Part shown: positions 7,296-14,518 of the stretch, piece by piece | How the letters are laid out: the number at the start of each line of letters is the position of its first letter | Numbering within the stretch: the stretch's first letter is position 1 | NCBI GenBank assembly: GCA_963833115.1 | Contig: CAWHWS010000002.1 | Span: 2,685,259 to 2,749,258 of the forward strand | Direction of reading: 5' to 3' | Length of the DNA: 64,000 bases | Source of the DNA: Hasllibacter sp963833115 | GTDB taxonomy: Bacteria; Pseudomonadota; Alphaproteobacteria; Rhodobacterales; Rhodobacteraceae | Notes under the pieces: model-generated | What the model was told of the DNA's origin: nothing | Database searches by the model: none | What the model saw: the letters and a program-made list of their open reading frames with translations, nothing else | Position numbers and translations under genes: made by a program

Positions 7296-7316
7296 CCGGA
7301 AGGCACCTCCTTCCGG
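7296..7316 (+). terminator. Stem-loop after the VPLPA-CTERM gene
   Basis: Perfect 8-base inverted repeat CCGGAAGG / CCTTCCGG with a CACCT loop, 37 bases after the stop and upstream of ffh. No T-run. Likely the end of the VPLPA-CTERM transcript. Confidence 0.5.
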
Positions 7317-7428
7317 TCCCCCGCCATGGGGGATCGCCCCCCGTCAGCGCGTCGCGCCCACGGGGGCGGTTGGCGTTGCGCGGTCCGCGCCCCTACCTGA
7401 AGGGCGCCCGGTACGAAGGAGACGGCCC

Positions 7429-8931
7429 ATGTTCGAATCGCTCTCCGGCCGCCTCGGCGGGGTCCTCGACCGCCTCACCCGGCAGGGCGCCCTCTCCGAG
7501 GAGGACGTCCGCACCGCCCTCCGCGAGGTCCGCACCGCCCTCCTGGAGGCCGACGTCTCCCTGCCCGTCGCCCGCGACTTCGTCGCCGCCGTCCAGGCCA
7601 AGGCCACCGGCCAGTCCGTCACCAAGTCCGTCACGCCCGGCCAGCAGGTCGTCAAGATCGTCCACGACGAGCTCGTCCACGTCTTGACCGGAGACGCCGA
7701 CCCCGGCGCCCTCAAGATCGACAACCCGCCCGCCCCCATCCTGATGGTCGGCCTCCAGGGCGGCGGCAAGACGACGACCACCGCCAAGATCGCCCGCCGC
7801 CTCCACGAGCGGGAGGGCAAGCGCGTCCTCATGGCCAGCCTCGACACCAACCGCCCCGCCGCGATGGAGCAGCTCGCCATCCTGGGGAGCCAGATCGGCG
7901 TCGACACCCTCCCGATCGTCCCCGGCGAGACGGCGGTGCAGATCGCCCGCCGCGCCAAGACCCAGGCGTCCCTCGGCGGCTACGACGTCTATTTCCTCGA
8001 CACCGCCGGCCGCCTGCATATCGACGCCGAGCTCATCGCCCAGGCGGCCGAGGTCCGCGACATCGCCCGCCCGCGCGAGACGCTCCTCGTCGTCGACGGC
8101 CTCACCGGCCAGGACGCGGTCAACGTCGCCACCGAGTTCGACGACAAGATCGGCGTCACCGGCGTCGTCCTCACCCGGATGGACGGGGACGGCCGCGGCG
8201 GCGCCGCCCTGTCGATGCGCGCCGTCACCGGCAAGCCCATCCGCTTCGTCGGCACCGGCGAGAAGCTGGACGCGCTCGAGACCTTCGAGCCCGGCCGCGT
8301 CGCGGGCCGCATCCTCGGCATGGGCGACATCGTCTCCCTCGTGGAGCGCGCGCAGGAGACCATCGAGGCCGAGCAGGCCGAGCGCATGATGAAGCGCTTC
8401 CAGAAGGGTCAGTTCAACATGAACGACCTGCGCGCCCAGATCGAGCAGATGCAGAAGATGGGCGGCATGGAGGGCGTCATGGGCATGATGCCCGGCATGG
8501 CCAAGATGGCCGGCCAGGTGAAGGAGGCCGGCCTCGACGACCGCCTCCTGCGCCGCCAGATCGCCCTCATCGACTCCATGACCAAGCGCGAGCGCGCCCA
8601 GCCCGCGATCCTCCAGGCGAGCCGCAAGAAGCGCATCGCCAAGGGCGCGGGGCTGGAGGTCAACCAGCTCAACCAACTTCTCAAGATGCACCGGCAAATG
8701 TCGGACATGATGAAGAAAATGGGCAAGGGCGGCATGCTCAAGCAGGCGATGCGCGGCATGTTCGGCGGCGGCGGTCCCTCGGCGGCGGACATGCAGGCCG
8801 CGCAGGCCGCCATGGGCGGCGCCAAGGGCGCGCCGCAGCTCCCCGGCGGCGGCCTCCCCGGCGCGGGTCCGTTCGGCGGCGGCGGCCTGCAGCTCCCCCC
8901 GGGCCTCAGCGGCTTCGGCAAGAAGAAGTGA
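7429..8931 (+). CDS. ffh: Signal recognition particle GTPase Ffh
   Basis: 500-residue SRP54 homologue that, with SRP RNA, binds signal sequences of nascent inner-membrane proteins and docks at FtsY. An N-terminal helical N domain is followed by the GTPase domain with P-loop GLQGGGKTTTT (near residue 110), DTAGRLH and TRMDGDGRGGAAL. The C-terminal M domain is methionine-rich (MMKRFQKGQFNMNDLRAQIEQMQKMGGMEGVMGMMPGM), with the RNA-binding segment SMTKRER and SRKKRIAKGAG. The tail after residue 440 is Gly/Pro-rich. The start follows GGAGACGGCCC. The stop overlaps the next GTG start, so the GNAT genes are translationally coupled to it. The SRP RNA gene was not seen in this window. Confidence 0.97.
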   Translation: MFESLSGRLGGVLDRLTRQGALSEEDVRTALREVRTALLEADVSLPVARDFVAAVQAKATGQSVTKSVTPGQQVVKIVHDELVHVLTGDADPGALKIDNPPAPILMVGLQGGGKTTTTAKIARRLHEREGKRVLMASLDTNRPAAMEQLAILGSQIGVDTLPIVPGETAVQIARRAKTQASLGGYDVYFLDTAGRLHIDAELIAQAAEVRDIARPRETLLVVDGLTGQDAVNVATEFDDKIGVTGVVLTRMDGDGRGGAALSMRAVTGKPIRFVGTGEKLDALETFEPGRVAGRILGMGDIVSLVERAQETIEAEQAERMMKRFQKGQFNMNDLRAQIEQMQKMGGMEGVMGMMPGMAKMAGQVKEAGLDDRLLRRQIALIDSMTKRERAQPAILQASRKKRIAKGAGLEVNQLNQLLKMHRQMSDMMKKMGKGGMLKQAMRGMFGGGGPSAADMQAAQAAMGGAKGAPQLPGGGLPGAGPFGGGGLQLPPGLSGFGKKK

Positions 8932-9497
8932 CCCGAGCCGACATCACAGGCCGGGCGGCGCCTCCGCCCCACCGCCTCGAAGGGCCGGCGGCGGCGATCC
9001 CGACGCTCCGCACGGAGCGCCTGACCCTTCGCGCTCCCGTCCTGGCCGATTTCGAACCCTATGCCGCCTATTGGGCAAGCGACCGCTCGTGCTACATGGA
9101 CGGTCCCAAGGACGAACGCTGGGCCTGGGGCAAGTTCTCCGCCCATGTCGGTCATTGGACGCTGCGCGGCTTCGGGTTCTGGGCCGTGCGCGATGCCGCC
9201 GGACCGGTCGGCATGTGCGGCGTTCACCGGCCGTCGACGATCCCGGACCCGGTCATCGGCTGGATACTCTACGGCGGGCGCGAGGGGCGCGGCTATGCGA
9301 CCGAAGCCGCCCGCGCCGCCCTGCTCTGGTGGTTCGCCAGGGGCGAGCCGATCTGCACGGCATCCATCGAACGCGGCAACGCCGCCTCGCGCGCCGTCGC
9401 GCGCCGCCTCGGCGGGCGCGACACCGGCCGCGTGCCGGAGGGCGAGCCGGACACCCTGACCGCCTGGACCTTCGCGCCCGGGGACCTCCCGGCATGA
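8928..9497 (+). CDS. GNAT-family N-acetyltransferase, first of four
   Basis: 189-residue acetyl-CoA-dependent acyltransferase of the RimJ/RimL-like GNAT type. The N-terminal phrase TLRTERLTLRAPVLADFEPYAAYW is typical, and the acetyl-CoA pyrophosphate-binding motif is GREGRGYATEAARAAL (about residues 121-136). GTG at 8928 overlaps the ffh stop (GTGA), so expression is tied to ffh. The substrate is unknown; related proteins modify ribosomal protein N-termini, aminoglycosides or small amines. It is the most divergent of the four in its N-terminal 25 residues, and lower-GC codons near its start set it apart slightly. Confidence 0.88.
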   Translation: MTRADITGRAAPPPHRLEGPAAAIPTLRTERLTLRAPVLADFEPYAAYWASDRSCYMDGPKDERWAWGKFSAHVGHWTLRGFGFWAVRDAAGPVGMCGVHRPSTIPDPVIGWILYGGREGRGYATEAARAALLWWFARGEPICTASIERGNAASRAVARRLGGRDTGRVPEGEPDTLTAWTFAPGDLPA

Positions 9498-10039
9498 TCG
9501 CCCTCGACATCCCCACCCTGGAGACCCCCCGCCTGATCCTCCGCGCCCCCCGCGCCGAGGATCACGCCGCCTTCGCCGCGTTCTACGAGACGGACGCCGC
9601 GCGCTTCGTCGGCGGCCCGATGGCCCCCGCGCTCTCCTGGCGCTATCTCGCCGAGGTCGTCGGCCACTGGCACCTGCGCGGCTTCGGCCGCTGGATGGTG
9701 GAGCTCAAGGACGCGCCCGGCCGGCCGGTCGGCCTCGTCGGCCTGCACTTCCCCCTCGACTGGCCGGAGCCCGAGATCGGCTGGTTCGTCTGGGACGGCA
9801 CCGGCCGGGGCTACGCCTCCGAGGCCGGCCGCGCCGCGCGCGCCCACGCCTACGACGTGCTGGGCTGGTCCACCGCCATCTCCCTCATCGCCCATGAGAA
9901 CGACGCCTCCATCCGCGTGGCCCGCGCCCTCGGCGCCGCGCGGGAGGCCGATTTCGAGCACGAGCGCTTCGGCGCCATGATGGTCTGGCGCCATCCCGGC
10001 CCCGACTCCGACTCCGCCGGACCGGAGGGCGCGCCATGA
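9494..10039 (+). CDS. GNAT-family N-acetyltransferase, second of four
   Basis: 181-residue paralogue of the preceding gene. It opens TLETPRLILRAPRAEDHAAFAAFYETDAARFVGGP, has the shared core segment VGHWHLRGFGRW and the acetyl-CoA loop GTGRGYASEAGRAAR. The start ATG overlaps the previous stop by four bases (ATGA). The C-terminus ends in an Asp/Ser/Pro-rich tail. The near identity of the HLRGFG / TLRGFG / HLRGYG segments among the first, second and fourth copies supports tandem duplication. Substrate unknown. Confidence 0.88.
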   Translation: MIALDIPTLETPRLILRAPRAEDHAAFAAFYETDAARFVGGPMAPALSWRYLAEVVGHWHLRGFGRWMVELKDAPGRPVGLVGLHFPLDWPEPEIGWFVWDGTGRGYASEAGRAARAHAYDVLGWSTAISLIAHENDASIRVARALGAAREADFEHERFGAMMVWRHPGPDSDSAGPEGAP

Positions 10040-10635
10040 CCGGCCGGCCCTTCCGCGGCGCCCATTCGCCGGGGCCGAGGCCCCCCTTCGCGCCCGGCCG
10101 CCTGGGCGGGCCGCGCCCCTGCCCCGCGCTCGCCACCGACCGCCTCGCCATCGGCGCCCTGGCCCTCGAGGACTGGCCCGCCTACCGGGACTTCATGCTC
10201 GACGACGCGCGCACCGGCCATATCGGCGGGCCCTTCGACCTGCACGGCGCCTGGGGCTGGTTCTCCGCCGACGCGGGCACCTGGGCGATGACCGGCGCGG
10301 GCGGCGCCGCGATCCGCCTCGGCGGCGCCCTGATCGGCACGCTGAGCCTCAACGACCTGCCCGCCTTCGCCGAGCCCGAGCTCGGCTGGGCGCTCTTCGG
10401 CGGCCATGAGGGGCACGGCTACGCCGCCGAGGCCGCCGCCGCCTTCCTCGCCTGGATCCGCGCGGAGGTCCGCCCCCCCTCGCTCGTCTCCTATGTCGGC
10501 GCGGGCAACCTGCGCTCGGCCAACGTCGCGCGCCGCATCGGCGCCGCCCTCGACACCGCCGCCTGGACCCCCGCGCCCGGCGACGCCGCCTGGCGCCACA
10601 AGGTCTCGCCGCAGGGCGAGGGGCCCGCGGCATGA
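10036..10635 (+). CDS. GNAT-family N-acetyltransferase, third of four
   Basis: 199-residue paralogue, joined to its neighbours by ATGA overlaps on both sides. It has a longer Arg/Pro-rich N-terminal extension before the common LATDRLAIGALALEDWPAYRDFML start. The WHLRG segment is replaced by AGTWAMTGAGGAAIRLGG, and the acetyl-CoA loop is GHEGHGYAAEAAAAF. It is the most diverged copy in the central strand and may have a different substrate. It may begin at an internal codon, as the first 30 residues lack family similarity. Confidence 0.83.
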   Translation: MTGRPFRGAHSPGPRPPFAPGRLGGPRPCPALATDRLAIGALALEDWPAYRDFMLDDARTGHIGGPFDLHGAWGWFSADAGTWAMTGAGGAAIRLGGALIGTLSLNDLPAFAEPELGWALFGGHEGHGYAAEAAAAFLAWIRAEVRPPSLVSYVGAGNLRSANVARRIGAALDTAAWTPAPGDAAWRHKVSPQGEGPAA

Positions 10636-11222
10636 GCGCCCTGACCACCGAGCGCCTCGCGATGCGCCCGCCCGAGATGGACGATTTCGAGGGGTTCGCC
10701 GCCTTCATCGCCTCCGAGCGCTCGCGCTTCGTCGGCGGGCCGGGCCGGGACCGGGACGTCACCTGGCGCGCCTTCGCGCATCTCGCCGGCATGTGGCACC
10801 TGCGCGGCTACGGGCCCTTCGTCGTCCTCCTGGACGGGGCGGCGATCGGCATGGCCGGCCCCTGGCGCCCCGTCACCATCCCCGAGCCGGAGTTGAGCTA
10901 CACCCTCTGGTCCGGCGCGCACGAGGGCCGCGGCCTGATGACCGAGGCGGCGGCCGCGGCCGTGCGCTGGTCCTGGGCGCGGGGGCTGCCGAGCCTCGTG
11001 AGCTACATCGACCCGGCCAACGCGCCCTCGATCGCGCTCGCCCGCCGCCTCGGCGCCGCGCTCGACCCCGCGGCCGAGCCGTCCGAGCCCGGCGTGCACG
11101 TCTACCGCCACCCCGCGCCCGCGGCCCGGACGGGCTCGGCCCGGACGGACCCGGCCCGAACGGACACGGCCCGGACGGACTCGGTCCGGGCGGAGGCGGC
11201 GCGTTGCGCCGCGGCCCGGTGA
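10632..11222 (+). CDS. GNAT-family N-acetyltransferase, fourth of four, with repeat tail
   Basis: 196-residue paralogue starting at an ATGA overlap. It begins SALTTERLAMRPPEMDDFEGFAAF, contains MWHLRGYGPF and the loop AHEGRGLMTEAAAAAVRW. The C-terminal 30 residues come from a 15-base tandem repeat and read as a degenerate pentapeptide repeat (ARTGS ARTDP ARTDT ARTDS), which is not part of the GNAT fold. It ends the ffh-GNAT chain; an 11-base-period GTGCATG array follows before chorismate mutase. Confidence 0.85.
   Translation: MSALTTERLAMRPPEMDDFEGFAAFIASERSRFVGGPGRDRDVTWRAFAHLAGMWHLRGYGPFVVLLDGAAIGMAGPWRPVTIPEPELSYTLWSGAHEGRGLMTEAAAAAVRWSWARGLPSLVSYIDPANAPSIALARRLGAALDPAAEPSEPGVHVYRHPAPAARTGSARTDPARTDTARTDSVRAEAARCAAAR
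11123..11193 (+). repeat. 15-base tandem repeat at the end of GNAT4
   Basis: Consensus GGCCCGGACGGACNC: copies start at 11123, 11138, 11153 and 11168, and a partial fifth at 11183. Because the unit is a multiple of three, copy-number change would only lengthen or shorten the protein tail. Confidence 0.8.
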
Positions 11223-11236
11223 TGCGCGTGGCCCAT

Positions 11237-11276
11237 GCGCATGGGACGTGCATGCCGCGTGCATGCCCCGTGCATC
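11237..11276 (+). repeat. GTGCATG array with 11-base period
   Basis: GCGCATG at 11237, GTGCATG at 11248 and 11259, GTGCATC at 11270: four copies exactly 11 bases apart in the 82-base gap between GNAT4 and chorismate mutase, in the sense orientation. The first copy is half of a 14-base palindrome (11232-11245, CCCATGC/GCATGGG). The same motif and period occur between rpoA and rplQ (37879-37929), also in sense orientation. Confidence 0.8.
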
Positions 11277-11304
11277 CCTCCCGCACGCCCCGCCCGGAGG
11301 CCCC

Positions 11305-11604
11305 ATGACCCAGGATCCGGACCGCGCCGCCGCCCTCCTCGCCGGCCACCGGGAGAGCATCGACCGGCTCGACGCGGTGCTCGTCTACACCCTCGCCGAG
11401 CGGTTCTCCCGCACGCAGGCGGTGGGCGCGCTCAAGGCCGAGCACGCCCTGCCGCCAAGCGATCCGGCCCGCGAGGCCGCGCAGATCGCGCGCCTCACCC
11501 AGCTCGCGGAGGAGGCCGGACTCGATCCCGCCTTCGCCAAGAAGTTCCTCGCCTTCGTGATCGAGGAAGTCATCCGCCACCATCGGCGACACCAGGAAAC
11601 GTAA
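11305..11604 (+). CDS. Chorismate mutase, AroQ class
   Basis: 99-residue all-helical enzyme converting chorismate to prephenate for phenylalanine and tyrosine synthesis. The ATG at 11305 follows CGGAGG. The AroQ pattern is visible: an N-terminal helix HRESIDRLDAVLVYTLAERF (the usual R..ID.iD..l..Ll..R), a central KAEHALPPSDPAREAAQIARL with the catalytic Lys, and a C-terminal helix FLAFVIEEVIRHHRRHQ. The position directly before rpsP matches the ffh-to-rpsP neighbourhood I recall from Rhodobacterales. A frame running upstream through the GTGCATG repeats is not credible as coding. Confidence 0.85.
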   Translation: MTQDPDRAAALLAGHRESIDRLDAVLVYTLAERFSRTQAVGALKAEHALPPSDPAREAAQIARLTQLAEEAGLDPAFAKKFLAFVIEEVIRHHRRHQET

Positions 11605-11617
11605 GGAAGACAACACC

Positions 11618-12025
11618 ATGGCAATGAAGATCCGGCTCGCCCGCGGCGGCTCCAAGAAGCGCCCGTACTATCGCATCGTCGCCACCGACAGCCGCATGGC
11701 CCGCGACGGCCGCTTCATCGAGAAGCTCGGCACCTACTCGCCCCTCCTGCCCAAGGACAGCGAGGACCGCGTGAAGATGGACATGGAGCGCGTGCAGCAC
11801 TGGCTCGACCGCGGCGCCCAGCCGACCGACCGCGTCGCCCGCTTCCTCGAGGCCGCCGGCCATTCCGAGAAGACCGAGCGCGCCAACATGCAGAAGGCCG
11901 AGCCCGGCAAGAAGGCCAAGGCCCGCGCCGAGGAGAAGGCCGCCAAGGCCGCCGCCGCCGCCGAGGCCGCCGCCGCCCCGGAGCCCGCCCCGGAGCCCGA
12001 GCCCGCCGCGTCCGAGGAGGAATAG
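11618..12025 (+). CDS. rpsP: 30S ribosomal protein S16
   Basis: 135-residue bS16. The core MKIRLARGGSKKRPYYRIVATDSRMARDGRFIEKLGTYSPL is classic. After about residue 80 comes a Lys/Ala/Glu-rich extension (KKAKARAEEKAAKAAAAAEAAAA...EPEPAASEEE), longer than the E. coli protein (82 residues) but common in alphaproteobacteria. The ribosome binding site is AAGGAAG. First gene of rpsP-rimM. Confidence 0.97.
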   Translation: MAMKIRLARGGSKKRPYYRIVATDSRMARDGRFIEKLGTYSPLLPKDSEDRVKMDMERVQHWLDRGAQPTDRVARFLEAAGHSEKTERANMQKAEPGKKAKARAEEKAAKAAAAAEAAAAPEPAPEPEPAASEEE

Positions 12026-12033
12026 GCCCCGCC

Positions 12034-12540
12034 ATGCCGTCGCCCGAGGGCCATGTCACCGTCGCCGCCATCGCCGGGAGCTTCGGCGTGCGCGGCGAGG
12101 TGCGCCTGAAATCCTTCACCGCCGATCCCGGCGCGGTGGGGGGCTACGGCCCGGTCACCGCCGAGGACGGCCGCACCTTCGACCTCTCGGTGGGGCGCCC
12201 GGTGAAGGGCGGCTTCGCGGCGCGGCTCGGCGGCATCTCCACCAAGGAGGCGGCGGACGCCCTGCGCGGCGTGCGCCTGTCGGTGCCGCGCGGCCGCCTG
12301 CCGGCCCTGCCGGACGACGAGTACTACCATGCCGACCTGATCGGCCTGACGGTTGTGGACACCGGCGGCGCTGTCCTTGGCACGGTCAAGGCGGTGCTCG
12401 ACCACGGCGCGGGCGACCTCCTCGAGCTCCATGTGCCGGGCGGCACGGCGCTCCTCCCGTTCACCGCCGCGGCGGTCCCGACCGTCGACCTCTCGGCGGG
12501 CCGGATCGTCGCCGACCCGCCCGAGGGAGTGTTCGACTGA
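12034..12540 (+). CDS. rimM: 16S rRNA processing protein RimM
   Basis: 168-residue ribosome maturation factor that binds S19 and helps mature the 30S head. It has an N-terminal barrel (VTVAAIAGSFGVRGEVRLKSFT) and a C-terminal PRC-barrel domain with YYHADLIGLTVVDTGGAVLGTVKAVLDHGAGDLLEL. It starts 9 bases after the rpsP stop, and its TGA stop shares a base with the ATG of the small membrane protein that follows. Confidence 0.95.
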   Translation: MPSPEGHVTVAAIAGSFGVRGEVRLKSFTADPGAVGGYGPVTAEDGRTFDLSVGRPVKGGFAARLGGISTKEAADALRGVRLSVPRGRLPALPDDEYYHADLIGLTVVDTGGAVLGTVKAVLDHGAGDLLELHVPGGTALLPFTAAAVPTVDLSAGRIVADPPEGVFD

Positions 12541-12683
12541 TGGACCTGATCATGCCCTACCTGCCGGCCATCGCGCTCGGCGTGCTGGCGCTCCTCGCGC
12601 TTCGGTTCCTCTTCGGCATCGCGAAGATCGCCGTCGCGCTCGCCCTGCTGGGCGCGGCGCTCTGGTACGTCTTCGGCGCCTGA
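12540..12683 (+). CDS. 47-residue hydrophobic small protein after rimM
   Basis: The ATG at 12540 overlaps the rimM stop (TGATG). The product begins MDLIMPYLPAIALGVLALLA and continues as a second hydrophobic stretch (KIAVALALLGAALWYVF), so one or two membrane helices are predicted with Arg and Lys between them. No known family recognised. The overlap with rimM and the clean coding frame argue that it is translated, most likely by coupling. Confidence 0.6.
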   Translation: MDLIMPYLPAIALGVLALLALRFLFGIAKIAVALALLGAALWYVFGA

Positions 12684-12735
12684 GGGCGCCGGCCGGAACG
12701 GACTCCTCCGCGCGCCGTTTCCCCGGCGACTCAAC

Positions 12736-12915
12736 CTGAAGAAAGCGCATGCCAAGCTCGAACTCATCCTCATCCTCCTCGCCGTCGCGGCCGTCGCGGC
12801 GCTGCTCGGCTTCGGGCGCCTCTCCGGCGCGGCCCTGACGGGGGCCAAGGTCCTGATCGGCATCGCGCTCGTCGTGTTCCTCCTGGTCGTGCTGGGCGTC
12901 ATCGCGCTCGTCTGA
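12736..12915 (+). CDS. DUF1328-like small membrane protein, start codon out of frame
   Basis: The frame ending at TGA 12913 reads KLELILILLAVAAVAALLGF, then GRLSGAALTGAKVLIGIALV, then a third hydrophobic stretch. The ALLGFG...SGAA...AKVL pattern resembles the DUF1328 (UPF0391) family of about 55-residue two-helix membrane proteins. The obvious ATG (12749), preceded by GAAGAAAG, lies one base out of frame: one extra base after ATGCC would give MPKLELIL. Without such a correction the only nearby candidate is a CTG at 12736. Either a one-base deletion in the sequence or an unusual start. A stem-loop follows directly. Function of the family is unknown. Confidence 0.5.
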   Translation: MKKAHAKLELILILLAVAAVAALLGFGRLSGAALTGAKVLIGIALVVFLLVVLGVIALV

Positions 12916-12920
12916 CCCCC

Positions 12921-12943
12921 GGCGCCCGGCCCGTCCGGGCGCC
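12921..12943 (+). terminator. Stem-loop after the DUF1328-like gene
   Basis: Perfect 9-base inverted repeat GGCGCCCGG / CCGGGCGCC with loop CCCGT, five bases after the stop. It probably closes the rpsP-rimM unit before trmD. Confidence 0.55.
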
Positions 12944-13062
12944 GCCCCCCCGCCCAGGCGCTTGCCGGGCGCCGCGCCGGGGCCTAGTCCCGCGCCATGC
13001 CGGCACCGACCCGATCCCACGGCCGCCTCGCCGTCGGTGCCAGCGCCGCGCCGCGCGAAGTC

Positions 13063-13839
13063 ATGACCGCGCGCCCGCGCCTGGCCCGCGCCTGGACGGC
13101 GCGCGTGGTGACCCTGTTCCCTGACCTCTTCCCCGGCCCGCTCGGCGCCTCCCTCACCGGCCGCGCCCTCGAGGAGGGGCTGTGGCAGCTCGAGGCGGTC
13201 GACCTGCGCCGCCATGGTCTCGGCCGGCACCGCGCGGTGGACGACACGCCCGCGGGCGGCGGCGCCGGCATGGTCCTGCGCCCCGACGTGGTCGACGCGG
13301 CCCTCCGCGAGGCCGGGCGGGATCTCGACGCGCCGGTCCTCTACATGTCCCCGGCCGGGCGCCCGTGGACGCAGGGAGACGCCGCCGCGCTGGCCCGCGG
13401 GCCCGGCGCGGTGATCCTCTGCGGCCGGTTCGAGGGGGTGGACCAGCGCGTGCTGGACGCCCACGGCGCGCGCGAGGTCTGCGTGGGGGATTTCGTGATG
13501 ACGGGCGGCGAGCTGCCCGCGATGGCCTTGATCGACGCGTCGGTTCGGCTTATCGGCGGCGTGCTGGGGAATCGGGCCAGCGTGGAGGAGGAGTCCTTCG
13601 CCGCCGGCCTGCTGGAGCACCCGCACTACACGAAGCCCGCCATCTGGGCGGACCGGCCCGTGCCGGAGGTCCTCACCTCCGGGGATCACGCGGCGGTCGC
13701 ACGGTGGCGGCGCGAGGCGGCCGAGAGGCTGACGAAGGACCGACGACCCGACCTGTGGCGCGCGCACAAAGGTGCGGACCGCGACGAGGACCGCAGCTCT
13801 CGGGGCGCGCACAACAGCGGGCCCACCCGCGACACATAG
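13063..13839 (+). CDS. trmD: tRNA (guanine-N1-)-methyltransferase TrmD
   Basis: 258-residue SPOUT methyltransferase that makes m1G37 in tRNAs with G36, preventing +1 frameshifting. Motifs: ARVVTLFPDLFPGPLG at the N-terminus, GGGAGMVLRPDVVDAAL, the trefoil-knot SAM-binding region VILCGRFEGVDQRVLDAHGAREVCVGDFVMTGGELPAMALID, and YTKPAIW. I prefer the ATG at 13063 because family similarity begins just after it; an ATG at 12997 would add 22 residues. The last 20 residues are a hydrophilic tail not seen in E. coli TrmD. Ten bases separate it from rplS. Confidence 0.95.
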   Translation: MTARPRLARAWTARVVTLFPDLFPGPLGASLTGRALEEGLWQLEAVDLRRHGLGRHRAVDDTPAGGGAGMVLRPDVVDAALREAGRDLDAPVLYMSPAGRPWTQGDAAALARGPGAVILCGRFEGVDQRVLDAHGAREVCVGDFVMTGGELPAMALIDASVRLIGGVLGNRASVEEESFAAGLLEHPHYTKPAIWADRPVPEVLTSGDHAAVARWRREAAERLTKDRRPDLWRAHKGADRDEDRSSRGAHNSGPTRDT

Positions 13840-13848
13840 GAGCAGCGC

Positions 13849-14235
13849 ATGAACATCATCGCGCAGATCGAGGCCGAGCAGGTCGCCGCCCTCGGCAAGA
13901 CGATCCCCGACTTCAAGCCCGGCGACACCGTCCGCGTCGGCTACAAGGTGACCGAGGGCACCCGCACCCGGGTCCAGAACTACGAGGGCGTGTGCATCGC
14001 GCGCAAGAACGGCGCCGGCATCGCGGGCTCGTTCACGGTCCGCAAGATCAGCTTCGGCGAGGGCGTCGAGCGGGTCTTCCCCCTGCACTCCACCAATATC
14101 GACGAGATCACGGTCGTGCGCCGCGGCCGCGTCCGGCGCTCCAAGCTCTACTACCTGCGCTCGCGCCGCGGGAAGTCGGCGCGCATCGCCGAGAAGACCA
14201 ACTATCGGCCCCTGGCCGCCAAGACGGAGGCCTGA
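13849..14235 (+). CDS. rplS: 50S ribosomal protein L19
   Basis: 128-residue bL19 located at the subunit interface. Typical sequence: FKPGDTVRVGYKVTEGTRTRVQNYEGVCIARKNGAGIAGSFTVRKISFGEGVERVFPLHST and RRSKLYYLRSRRGKSARI. A good ribosome binding site (TAGGAG) precedes it. Cotranscribed with trmD and rpmE. Confidence 0.97.
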   Translation: MNIIAQIEAEQVAALGKTIPDFKPGDTVRVGYKVTEGTRTRVQNYEGVCIARKNGAGIAGSFTVRKISFGEGVERVFPLHSTNIDEITVVRRGRVRRSKLYYLRSRRGKSARIAEKTNYRPLAAKTEA

Positions 14236-14238
14236 GCC

Positions 14239-14460
14239 ATGCGCAAGGACACCCATCCCGACTACCACGTCATCGGCGTCAAGCTCGTGAACGGCGACGT
14301 GGTGCAGATGAAGAGCTGCGCCGGCTCCGAGGGCCACCAGATCGCGCTCGACATCGACCCCTCGGTGCACCCCGCCTGGACTGGCGGCAACACGCGCCTG
14401 ATGGACACCGGCGGGCGCGTCTCGAAGTTCAAGAAGAAGTACGAGGGCCTCGGCTTCTAG
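14239..14460 (+). CDS. rpmE: 50S ribosomal protein L31
   Basis: 73-residue bL31, starting three bases after the rplS stop. It begins MRKDTHPDYHVIGVKLVNGD and has the conserved DIDPSVHPAWTGG and DTGGRVSKFKKKYEG. Only one cysteine is present (KSCAGSEG), so it lacks the zinc-binding cysteine set and belongs to the zinc-independent form. Confidence 0.95.
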   Translation: MRKDTHPDYHVIGVKLVNGDVVQMKSCAGSEGHQIALDIDPSVHPAWTGGNTRLMDTGGRVSKFKKKYEGLGF

Positions 14461-14488
14461 GCCCCCTCGCCATCGCCGCACGGCCGCG

Positions 14489-14510
14489 CGCCGCTCCTTC
14501 GGGGGCGGCG
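14489..14510 (+). terminator. UUCG-capped terminator between rpmE and the EamA gene
   Basis: Nine-pair stem (one G-T pair) CGCCGCTCC / GGGGCGGCG closed by a TTCG tetraloop, in the 58-base gap between two converging genes. TTCG loops are exceptionally stable, and the site is suited to bidirectional termination. Confidence 0.6.
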
Positions 14511-14518
14511 TTCGCGTC

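Noticed and set aside
11237..11276. GTGCATG arrays as CRISPR
   Set aside because: Units are only 7 bases with 4-base spacers, far below CRISPR repeat and spacer sizes, and no cas genes are present.
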